From: Pseudomonadota bacterium | GTDB lineage: Bacteria > Desulfobacterota > Anaeroferrophillalia > Anaeroferrophillales > Tharpellaceae | DNA: 5,096 nucleotides | Reading direction: 5' to 3' | Assembly: GCA_015486505.1 (NCBI GenBank) | Contig: WFRP01000055.1 | Span: 1 to 5,096 of the forward strand | Shown here: positions 1 through 5,096 of the stretch, piece after piece | Position numbering within the stretch: the stretch's first letter is position 1 | Layout of the letters: the number at the start of each line of letters is the position of its first letter | Notes under the pieces: model-generated | What the model was told of the DNA's origin: nothing | What the model saw: the letters and a program-made list of their open reading frames with translations, nothing else | The model's database searches: none | Program-made: the position numbers and the translations under genes

Positions 1-34
1 GGTTATTTTCTGCACCAAAAAACAAGATTTAATA

Positions 35-52
35 ATCAGAAAATGTTCTGAT
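35..52. terminator. Perfect 7-bp-arm hairpin, possible weak terminator
   Basis: ATCAGAA-AATG-TTCTGAT is a perfect inverted repeat. On the minus strand it is followed by an A/T-rich run including TTGTTTTTTGG, so it could end the dut-uxs-alr transcript about 170 nt past alr. The stem is A/T-rich and the T-run starts about 14 nt after it, so an operator or chance dyad is equally possible. Confidence 0.3.
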
Positions 53-64
53 AAGAGTACTTAT

Positions 65-94
65 TTGCGCCCAACGGAAGTGCCCTTGGGGTGC
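65..94 (+). repeat. 30-nt sequence repeated in inverted orientation at 2854-2883
   Basis: Positions 65-94 are identical, with no mismatch over 30 nt, to the reverse complement of 2854-2883 inside the element between the CLC gene and dut. Identity stops sharply at both ends. A 30-nt exact match in a 5-kb window cannot be chance. The two copies flank dut-uxs-alr. Confidence 0.95.
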
Positions 95-120
95 GACCAT
101 CGGAAGTGCCCCTGGGTGCG
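70..120 (+). repeat. 26-bp tandem repeat, two clear copies
   Basis: Copy A (70-95) and copy B (96-120) share CGGAAGTGCCC, then CTTGGGG or CCTGGG, then TGCG, matching at 22 of 26 aligned positions with one 1-nt deletion in B. A much weaker third unit may follow at about 124-148 (GCCCT, then TGGG and TGCG at similar spacing). Copy A contains most of the 30-nt sequence found again at 2854-2883. Confidence 0.75.
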
Positions 121-143
121 GGCCACAAAGCCCTGTTTGGGTT

Positions 144-168
144 GCGGGGATTGTTCCCGCATTAATGC
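144..168. other. Adjacent hairpin and 10-bp palindrome downstream of alr
   Basis: GCGGG (144-148) pairs with CCCGC (156-160), and the 10-bp palindrome GCATTAATGC follows at 159-168. On the alr strand no U-run follows, so a terminator role is doubtful. The palindrome could be a small protein-binding site; nothing else supports that. Confidence 0.25.
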
Positions 169-174
169 CGCTCA

Positions 175-228
175 CGTTACTTGTATATATGTGGCCGCGA
201 TAGCGGTCTGGGATGCTTCTAAGTAACG
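175..228. other. Dyad spanning the alr stop codon
   Basis: CGTTACTT (175-182) and AAGTAACG (221-228) form an 8-bp outer stem. Within it, GGCCGC-GATA-GCGGTC (193-208) forms a second stem with one G-T wobble when read on the plus strand. The alr TAG lies in the outer arm. There is no T-tract, so this is not a standard intrinsic terminator; it may be a transcript-end or mRNA-protecting fold. Confidence 0.3.
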
Positions 229-1367
229 GCGCGATTTATATACTCGCGTCGTACCCGCGGGCTCCATGAGCAGAAAATTTCATACGAAATTGTCCCCAAG
301 GCTGCCGCCATGTCATCAGCGCTGATGCTTACCTCACCCTGAGAGCCTAAAATCACGACCTCATCCCCGACGGCGACATCGGCAATGTCGGTAACTTCAA
401 TCATCGTCCAGTCCATACAGACCCGGCCGATAACCGGGGCTTTCCGCCCGCGGACCAAAAACTCACCCCGGCCGGAAAAGGCCCGGCTCAGGCCGTCGGC
501 GTAGCCGATCGGCAGCAGGGCTACAGTAATTTCCTCATGGGCGGTGTAAGTACAGCCATAACTGACACTCTGCCCCGGCCGCAGATTTTTCAACAGGACA
601 ATCCCGGTTTTGACACTCATCACCGGTTTTAATTCAATCTGTGTAAAAAGAGCGCTATCCGGATAGGCCCCATAAAGAGCAATCCCGGCCCGGGCCATAG
701 TGCAGCCGGAAAAATCGTAACGAACTATGCCGGCGCTGTTGGCAAGATGCAATGTTAAACTCTCTTCTTGGTCGGACATTGGCGGCGGCTGATTCACAAT
801 CCGGTCAAATATTCGAGCCTGTTTTTCCGTATAACGCCGGGCCCAGGCCTTGTCGCTGTCGGCGATGGCAAGATGAGAAAGCAGGCCGGTAAGCTGCAAA
901 CCGGGAAGTTTAGCAACAGTCGCGATAAAATCCGTTGCCGTAGTTGCTGGAACTCCGGCCCGGCCCATGCCCGTATCGATTTTTACCTGAACCGGAACAA
1001 TCCGGCCGCGTTCGCCAACAAAATCGGAAAGTCTCCGGGCACTTTGCTCATCCCAGAGCACCGGGATAATGCCGCCGGCGACAATCGCGGGAAGATCATC
1101 TTCATAAAGCGCCCCCAGAACCAGAATATCCTCGTTAATCCCGGCATCCTGTAAAGATTGGGCTTCGGTTACCGTGGCCACGGCAAAACCGGGCACCCCG
1201 ACCGCCGCCAGACATTCGGCGACCGGAATCGCGCCGTGACCGTAAGCATCAGCTTTAATTACCGGCATCACGGCAACCGGATTTCCGGCACAGGCTTGCA
1301 AAGCCCGATAGTTATGGCGTAGAGCCGCAAGGTCAATCTCGGCCCGGGTCGGACGTTTTTTAAACAT
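219..1367 (-). CDS. alr: Alanine racemase (PLP-dependent)
   Basis: Interconverts L- and D-alanine in the cytoplasm, supplying D-Ala for peptidoglycan. The predicted protein has 382 aa, normal for the family. The N-terminal TIM-barrel carries the PLP lysine K38 in VIKADAYGHG. K129 and R136 lie in KIDTGMGRAG and match the positions of the carbamylated Lys and the Arg of the Geobacillus enzyme. The second catalytic base is Y270 in SVSYG, in the C-terminal beta domain, which also has GRVCMDWTMIEV (314-325) and ends near SPRVRREYI. I chose the ATG at 1367 because AGGA lies 7 nt upstream and the protein then begins MFKKRPTRAEIDL, as in homologues. An ATG at 1373 sits too close to that site, and longer starts run into uxs. 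It is the last gene of the dut-uxs-alr unit, 16 nt after the uxs stop. Both catalytic bases are present, so it should be active. The sequence cannot distinguish a biosynthetic from a catabolic isozyme. Confidence 0.97.
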   Translation of the reverse strand: MFKKRPTRAEIDLAALRHNYRALQACAGNPVAVMPVIKADAYGHGAIPVAECLAAVGVPGFAVATVTEAQSLQDAGINEDILVLGALYEDDLPAIVAGGIIPVLWDEQSARRLSDFVGERGRIVPVQVKIDTGMGRAGVPATTATDFIATVAKLPGLQLTGLLSHLAIADSDKAWARRYTEKQARIFDRIVNQPPPMSDQEESLTLHLANSAGIVRYDFSGCTMARAGIALYGAYPDSALFTQIELKPVMSVKTGIVLLKNLRPGQSVSYGCTYTAHEEITVALLPIGYADGLSRAFSGRGEFLVRGRKAPVIGRVCMDWTMIEVTDIADVAVGDEVVILGSQGEVSISADDMAAALGTISYEIFCSWSPRVRREYINRAVT

Positions 1368-1374
1368 CGGCATT

Positions 1375-1378
1375 TCCT
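1375..1378 (-). promoter_or_regulatory. Ribosome binding site deciding the alr start
   Basis: AGGA on the minus strand, 7 nt before the ATG at 1367. It lies in the 16-nt gap after the uxs stop and is only one base from an alternative ATG at 1373, which it therefore could not serve. Confidence 0.75.
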
Positions 1379-1383
1379 GAATT

Positions 1384-2322
1384 TTAAGCAGATAACTCCT
1401 GACGAAAATAATCAATCACCTGTTTAAGACCCTCTTTTAACTGAATTCGCGGCTCCCAATTAAGCTCTTTCCGGGCTTTGGCAATATTCGGCTGCCGCTG
1501 GGCGGGGTCATCCTCAGGCAGGGGCTGATAGATTACCCGCGAGCGGCTGCCGGTAAGTTCGATAACCTGTTCGGCCAACTCCAGCATCGTAAATTCATGC
1601 GGATTCCCCAGATTTAGCGGCCCGGTAAAAGATGAGCTCTCCATCAGACGGTAAAGCGCCAACACCAGATCATCAACATAACAGAAAGAACGGGTCTGGC
1701 GGCCATCGCCATAGATCGTCAGATCCGCCCCGCGCAGGGCCTGAACAATGAAATTACTGACCACCCGGCCGTCGGCAACCAGCATATTCGGGCCGTAGGT
1801 ATTGAAAATCCGGGCAATGCGAATATCAACCCGGTTCTGCCGGTGATAATCGAGCATCAGGGTTTCGGCAACCCGCTTGCCCTCATCGTAACAGCTGCGA
1901 ATCCCGATCGGATTAACATGGCCCCAATAATCTTCCGTCTGGGGATGAACTTCAGGGTCGCCGTAAACCTCTGAGGTTGAGGCCTGCAGAATCCGGGCTC
2001 CGACCCGTTTGGCCAGGCCCAGCATATTGATAACCCCCATGACATTGGTTTTAACGGTTTTCACCGGATTATACTGATAGTGAACCGGCGATGCCGGACA
2101 GGCCAGATTATAGATCTGATCGACTTCCAGCAGAATCGGCTCGATAATATCATGGCGGATCAGTTCGAAATCCTGCCGTCCTGAAAGTTCATTGATATTA
2201 CTTTTGCGTCCGGTGAAAAAGTTATCCAGACATAAAACTTCATGCCCCTGTGCCAACAGAAAACGACTAAGATGACTGCCGATAAAACCGGCGCCGCCGG
2301 TTACCAAAATTCTTTTCTTCAT
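1384..2322 (-). CDS. uxs: UDP-glucuronate decarboxylase (UDP-xylose synthase)
   Basis: NAD-dependent extended short-chain dehydrogenase/reductase that converts UDP-glucuronate to UDP-xylose and CO2, feeding lipopolysaccharide or exopolysaccharide synthesis. The protein has 312 aa, typical of soluble bacterial Uxs (no membrane anchor). The Rossmann motif GGAGFIG is at 9-15 and the NAD-ribose acidic pair LDN at 32-34. The catalytic region is STSEVYGDP at 115-123. The strongest family marker is NPIGIRSCYDEGKR at 137-150, which contains the YxxxK pair Y145/K149 and separates Uxs from general epimerases. R171 in ARIFNTYGP and DGRVVSNFIVQAL (184-196) are also Uxs-like. The loop after GP reads NMLVA rather than the frequent RMHPN, a minor departure. 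The start ATG lies 3 nt after the dut stop, and the purine-rich GGGGTG 9 nt upstream is inside the dut 3' end, so translation is probably coupled. No UDP-glucose dehydrogenase is in the window, so the UDP-glucuronate must come from elsewhere. Confidence 0.94.
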   Translation of the reverse strand: MKKRILVTGGAGFIGSHLSRFLLAQGHEVLCLDNFFTGRKSNINELSGRQDFELIRHDIIEPILLEVDQIYNLACPASPVHYQYNPVKTVKTNVMGVINMLGLAKRVGARILQASTSEVYGDPEVHPQTEDYWGHVNPIGIRSCYDEGKRVAETLMLDYHRQNRVDIRIARIFNTYGPNMLVADGRVVSNFIVQALRGADLTIYGDGRQTRSFCYVDDLVLALYRLMESSSFTGPLNLGNPHEFTMLELAEQVIELTGSRSRVIYQPLPEDDPAQRQPNIAKARKELNWEPRIQLKEGLKQVIDYFRQELSA

Positions 2323-2325
2323 AGA

Positions 2326-2772
2326 TTATTGCACCCCGGTATGTCCGAAACCACCGCTACCACGTTCAGTTTCATCCAGATTATCTGCAAGTTGCAGTTG
2401 ACAACGGGAAACCGGCGCGATAATCATCTGCGCTATCCGTTCACCATCTTTAATGATAAAATCTTCCGCTCCGTGATTAATTAAAATCACCGAAATCTCT
2501 CCCCGATAATCGGCATCAATCGTTCCCGGAGTATTAAGCAGGGTCACGCCGTATTTGACCGCCAGACCGCTGCGGGGCCGTACCTGGGCCTCGTAACCTT
2601 CCGGCAGGGCAATCGCAATCCCGGTCGGCACCAGCACCCGCTCTCCCGGCGCCAGGGTCACATCATTATCAAGTTTCACATAAAGATCCATTCCCGCCGC
2701 CGCCGCCGTCATATAACGCGGCAGCCGGGCCCCGGAACGACAGCGGGTAATTTTTACTTCAATATTTTCCAT
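2326..2772 (-). CDS. dut: Deoxyuridine 5'-triphosphate nucleotidohydrolase (dUTPase)
   Basis: Hydrolyses dUTP to dUMP and pyrophosphate in the cytoplasm, keeping uracil out of DNA and supplying dUMP for thymidylate synthesis. It has 148 aa and all five motifs of the trimeric family in order: AGMDL (26-30), RPRSGLA (65-71), GTIDADYRGEI (83-93, with D86 and the substrate-stacking Y89), GERIAQMII (110-118), and the C-terminal Gly-rich arm RGSGGFGHTG (137-146) that closes over the active site. I chose the ATG at 2772 because MENIEVKI matches the usual N-terminus. A longer frame from a TTG at 2805 adds 11 unlike residues encoded by intergenic DNA, and I reject it. The ribosome binding site is mediocre: GGAG 13 nt upstream or TGGA about 5 nt upstream. 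It is the first gene of the compact unit with uxs and alr, and follows a repeat element that separates it from the CLC gene. Motif 1 has Met where Tyr or Leu is commoner, a conservative change. Confidence 0.97.
   Translation of the reverse strand: MENIEVKITRCRSGARLPRYMTAAAAGMDLYVKLDNDVTLAPGERVLVPTGIAIALPEGYEAQVRPRSGLAVKYGVTLLNTPGTIDADYRGEISVILINHGAEDFIIKDGERIAQMIIAPVSRCQLQLADNLDETERGSGGFGHTGVQ
2332..2337 (-). promoter_or_regulatory. Probable uxs ribosome binding site inside the dut 3' end
   Basis: GGGGTG on the minus strand, 9 nt before the uxs ATG at 2322, embedded in the last codons of dut. The overlap with coding sequence points to translational coupling. It is purine-rich but not a perfect AGGAG match. 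Confidence 0.5.
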
Positions 2773-2791
2773 AAAAATCCAGATTCTCCAT

Positions 2792-2821
2792 TTTACATAT
2801 GGCAAACTCGTAAAAAGTCAA
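2792..2821 (-). promoter_or_regulatory. Candidate promoter for dut-uxs-alr at the repeat edge
   Basis: Minus strand TTGACT (2816-2821, 5 of 6 to the sigma70 -35) is followed after 18 nt by TGTAAA (2792-2797, 4 of 6 to TATAAT). A better -10, TAAAAT (2790-2795), is 20 nt away. The -35 lies in the terminus-like motif, so the repeat may supply an outward promoter to dut. The inferred leader would be only about 13 nt. This is a weak, motif-only call. Confidence 0.22.
2799..2819. repeat. Second terminus-like motif outside the element (possible true outer end)
   Basis: ATGGC, then TCGTAAAAA, then GTC reproduces the reverse complement of the element's right end (ATGGC, TCGCAAAAA, CTC) with a 3-nt insertion. 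It lies 30 nt outside the other left-end motif at 2829. Either the element is longer and the 2829 motif is internal, or remnants of two elements lie side by side. Confidence 0.5.
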
Positions 2822-2828
2822 AATGTTC

Positions 2829-2981
2829 GATGGCTAAGCAAAAAGCTTCATATGCACCCCAAGGGCACTTCCGTTGGGCGCAAGGCGCCCGAAACCTGAG
2901 GAATGAGGCGTACATAGAGTACGCCGCAGTGACGAAGGTTGAAGGGGAACGCAGCAGATGGAGAGTTTTTGCGACGCCATC
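2829..2981. repeat. Dispersed intergenic repeat element with terminal inverted repeats (MITE-like, non-coding)
   Basis: The plus-strand left end, GATGGC TAAGC AAAAA (2829-2844), matches the reverse complement of the right end, GATGGC GTCGC AAAAA (2966-2981), at 13 of 16 positions. Inside are two strong hairpins: GGGCGC-AAG-GCGCCC at 2876-2890 and GGCGTAC-5 nt-GTACGCC at 2907-2925, the latter enclosed by AACCT (2893-2897) and AGGTT (2936-2940). The layout of short terminal repeats, stacked stems and no transposase is that of a non-autonomous interspersed element. The pattern GATGGC..CG.AAAAA with an internal GGCGTAC stem resembles intergenic repeats I remember from Desulfobacterota genomes. 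That is recollection, not a search result. The element contributes the CLC stop codon (2980-2982). It contains an open frame on the plus strand from 2830, which I regard as fortuitous. A second terminus-like sequence at 2799-2819 may extend it to about 183 bp. Confidence 0.7.
2854..2883 (-). repeat. Inverted partner of the 30-nt repeat at 65-94
   Basis: This copy lies within the MITE-like element and includes the left arm of its GGGCGC hairpin. The bases beyond 2883 and before 2854 do not match the copy at 65-94. Confidence 0.95.
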
Positions 2982-5037
2982 ACATATTGCGCAGTATATC
3001 AACATCTTCACTGCGGCCTAATACCACCAGGCGATCACCGGCCTGAACCACCTCATCCGGGCCCGGAACCAACTGGTGATATTTTACTACCTCGCCCTCT
3101 TTGGCGGGCGAACGGCGTTTAAACATCATCACCTGCAGCCCTAAACGGGAACGAACATTGAGATTTTTCAGGCTCTGACCGATAAAAGTTGCCGGAGCCT
3201 GGACCTCCGCCATAACATAACCATCTAAAAGATCAATCTCTTCAACTTTATCAAGCACCTGAATCGACGATGTGATTTCAGCCCCGAGACTGCGTTTTAC
3301 CACCTCGCGATTATAGGCTTCAGTTACCAGACGCTGGCGAATCGAGCCGACCAGGACCCCGGTTTCATCATCCAGAATCGGCAGTTCCCGATAATCGGTA
3401 TGGCCGAAAAGTTTCATCACCTGATCAAGATCGGCGTCCATAGTTACCGTCGGCACGGAATTGGTGGCCAGATCAGCGGCAATCAAAAGATCGGAAAGAT
3501 CATCCTGGTCCAGAATCGCCTGCCGGACCTCCTGCAAAGAAATCACGCCTAAGTAAACACCGGCATCGTTTACCATATAATAAACCGCGTTGGGATTATT
3601 AACCACATATTCCAGCAACTGCCGGAAATTAAGCCCCGGAGCTATGGTTTTGGGATTTTTATCACTGAAATCGGCAACTTTTAAAGAGCGTAAGACATTA
3701 AGTTCGCGCCCGCGAAAGAGATCAACGCCCCGGCGGACCAGTTTGATTGTGTAAATTGATTCCTTTTTCAACTTGGTTGTCAGGAGGGTGGCGATAATAC
3801 AGGAGATCATCAAGGGCAGGATAATTTTATAGTCATTGGTCATTTCAAAGATAATCAGAATCGCGGTAATCGGCGCGTGCGTCGCCCCGGCGACAACCGC
3901 CCCCATACCCACCATTGAATAGGCGCCGGAAGTGGCCGTCAAGGCCGGGGCCGCCATATGCACCAGGGCTCCAAACGCCCCGCCGGTCATGGTACCGATA
4001 AAAAGCGAAGGCGCGAAAATCCCGCCGGAGCCCCCTGAGCCCAGACTCAAACTGGTCGCCAGAATCTTGGCAAACACCAGCCCCAGCATCAGAACCCACG
4101 ACATATGGCCTAAAAGGGCGATATTCATACTGTTATAACCAACCCCGTAAACGCCGGGGGCGAGCAGGCCCAGACAACCTAAGAGAAAACCCCCGATTAC
4201 AGTTTTGACGACCCCGTTAAGTTTGAGCCGGTCATCAAAAAAATCCTCAAAAAAACATAAGACATTCGTAAACAGCAGGGCGACCAGGCCCGCCAGCAGC
4301 CCTAAAATAACATAAGGAATCAGTTCAACCGGGCTGACAAGATGATAAGCCGGCACAACGAATGCCGGAAAATCACCGAGGAAATGCCGGGAAACCACGG
4401 TTGCCATCACCGAGGAAATCACAATCGGGCTAAATTGCGCCACCCCGAAATCGCCCAGAATGATTTCGACGCTGAAAAGGGCTCCGGCCATTGGCGCGTT
4501 AAAGGCGGCCGCAATCCCGGCGGCGGCCCCGCAGGCAACAAAAACCTTGGTGCGCTGGGCGTTAACCTTCAAAAACTGGCCCACGGTTGAACCAACAGAA
4601 GAACCGATCTGAATAACCGGCCCTTCCCGGCCGACTGAGCCCCCGGAAGCGATACATAAAGATGAGGCAATAAGTTTTGCCAGCGCCACCCGCGGCCGGA
4701 TTCGGCCATCTTTCAAGGCCATCGCCTCCATAACTTCGGGAACCCCGTGACCTTTAGCTTCAGGGGCAAAAAAATAGACGATCAAACCGACCAGCAGGCC
4801 GCCGCCGGTCGGGATCAGGATTTTCAGATAAAGCGGTACGTTAAGTATATAACTTACTTCAAGTTCACCAATCCCCCAGAAAAGCCGGCTGAAAAATTTT
4901 ATCGTAAACTGGATACCAACCGCCCCGAAACCGCCCAGCAAACCGACAATTACCGCCACAATCACCATAAAGATATGTTCAGTCGAACGAAACTTGGCGA
5001 TCGATTCATTAAACGTTGTTGTAATTTTTTTATACAT
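2980..5037 (-). CDS. CLC-family anion channel/transporter with CBS pair and TrkA_C domain
   Basis: Inner-membrane CLC protein of 685 aa for chloride or another anion. Membrane helices cover about residues 18-425. The gating Glu E138 is in GREGP (136-140), the GGIFAPSLFIG filter segment at 338-348, and the pore Tyr is probably Y429 in SIYTIKL. Two CBS domains follow (about 451-510 and 521-578), then a TrkA_C/RCK_C domain (about 590-685, with FIGQSLKNLNVRSRLGLQV and GDRLVVLG). Such cytosolic domains usually bind nucleotides or other ligands and gate the pore. Two pathway residues differ from E. coli ClcA: the GSGIP serine position is His97 (GHGVP), and the internal proton Glu position (E203) is Ile192 (LFSVEII). 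The second resembles channel-type CLCs, so channel versus exchanger and anion preference stay open. I chose the ATG at 5037 because AGGGA lies 10 nt upstream. A TTG at 5073 would add 12 polar residues without a clear site. The TGA stop lies in the terminal repeat of the downstream element. Confidence 0.95.
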   Translation of the reverse strand: MYKKITTTFNESIAKFRSTEHIFMVIVAVIVGLLGGFGAVGIQFTIKFFSRLFWGIGELEVSYILNVPLYLKILIPTGGGLLVGLIVYFFAPEAKGHGVPEVMEAMALKDGRIRPRVALAKLIASSLCIASGGSVGREGPVIQIGSSVGSTVGQFLKVNAQRTKVFVACGAAAGIAAAFNAPMAGALFSVEIILGDFGVAQFSPIVISSVMATVVSRHFLGDFPAFVVPAYHLVSPVELIPYVILGLLAGLVALLFTNVLCFFEDFFDDRLKLNGVVKTVIGGFLLGCLGLLAPGVYGVGYNSMNIALLGHMSWVLMLGLVFAKILATSLSLGSGGSGGIFAPSLFIGTMTGGAFGALVHMAAPALTATSGAYSMVGMGAVVAGATHAPITAILIIFEMTNDYKIILPLMISCIIATLLTTKLKKESIYTIKLVRRGVDLFRGRELNVLRSLKVADFSDKNPKTIAPGLNFRQLLEYVVNNPNAVYYMVNDAGVYLGVISLQEVRQAILDQDDLSDLLIAADLATNSVPTVTMDADLDQVMKLFGHTDYRELPILDDETGVLVGSIRQRLVTEAYNREVVKRSLGAEITSSIQVLDKVEEIDLLDGYVMAEVQAPATFIGQSLKNLNVRSRLGLQVMMFKRRSPAKEGEVVKYHQLVPGPDEVVQAGDRLVVLGRSEDVDILRNM

Positions 5038-5047
5038 AAAACGGCTA

Positions 5048-5052
5048 TCCCT
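5048..5052 (-). promoter_or_regulatory. Ribosome binding site of the CLC gene
   Basis: AGGGA on the minus strand, 10 nt before the ATG at 5037. It favours this start over the TTG at 5073. Confidence 0.6.
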
Positions 5053-5096
5053 AAAATTAAATTCCGCAATCAACCATAGTCAGGATTTTCCGCCAA

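Noticed and set aside
65..121. CRISPR array
   Set aside because: Two directly abutting 26-bp units with no spacers and no cas genes; a plain tandem repeat.
768..1154. 128-aa plus-strand open frame inside alr
   Set aside because: Entirely antisense to a well-supported gene with no recognisable motif; a codon-bias shadow. Other antisense or overlapping frames at 1857-2045, 2242-2484, 2793-3011, 3845-4138, 4342-4590 and 4747-5079 were rejected for the same reason.
1374..1415. Extended alr start overlapping uxs
   Set aside because: The ribosome binding site and family N-terminus both fix the start at 1367.
2773..2805. N-terminal extension of dut from TTG at 2805
   Set aside because: The 11 extra residues are encoded by repeat-edge and leader DNA; the ATG at 2772 gives the usual dUTPase N-terminus.
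2876..2925. Intrinsic terminator of the CLC gene
   Set aside because: The GC-rich hairpins in the element are not followed by a T-run on the minus strand; they look like element structure, although they might still affect transcript ends.
2830..3021. 63-aa open frame on the plus strand
   Set aside because: It begins in the element's terminal repeat, spans its hairpins and runs antisense into the CLC gene; better explained as an open frame in a non-coding repeat.
5038..5073. N-terminal extension of the CLC protein from TTG at 5073
   Set aside because: The ATG at 5037 has AGGGA at 10 nt and CLC proteins need no such extension.
5070..5096. Possible 3' end of an upstream minus-strand gene (reads LAENPDYG then TGA)
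   Set aside because: Only eight codons are visible; too short to support a call without the sequence to the right.

Overview
The window holds four complete genes, all read from the minus strand, so transcription runs right to left: a CLC-type anion channel/transporter with CBS and TrkA_C domains (2980-5037), dUTPase dut (2326-2772), UDP-glucuronate decarboxylase uxs (1384-2322) and alanine racemase alr (219-1367). All four have intact family motifs and no frameshift. The organism is a Gram-negative-like bacterium of moderate G+C. From memory, the intergenic repeat and the CLC architecture resemble those of Desulfobacterota (former Deltaproteobacteria). That placement is an inference, not a demonstrated result.

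Layout from the right: a short leader (5038-5096) carries the CLC ribosome binding site. The CLC gene ends exactly at, and takes its stop codon from, a dispersed-repeat-like element of about 150-180 bp (2829-2981, possibly from 2799) with imperfect terminal inverted repeats and internal hairpins. Next comes a compact dut-uxs-alr unit with gaps of 3 and 16 nt, almost certainly one transcript. Its products serve nucleotide-pool sanitation, UDP-xylose supply for surface polysaccharide, and D-alanine supply for peptidoglycan. The left 218 nt have no confident gene. They contain a perfect 7-bp-arm hairpin, a 26-bp tandem repeat and several small dyads.

The most notable non-coding observation links the two intergenic regions. 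A 30-nt sequence at 65-94 recurs without mismatch, in inverted orientation, at 2854-2883 inside the element between the CLC gene and dut. The dut-uxs-alr operon is therefore bracketed by inverted copies of the same module. I see no CRISPR array, phage gene, transposase, tRNA or rRNA. The genes themselves are ordinary housekeeping and surface-biology genes. The points of interest are the repeats and two substitutions at key ion-pathway positions of the CLC protein.
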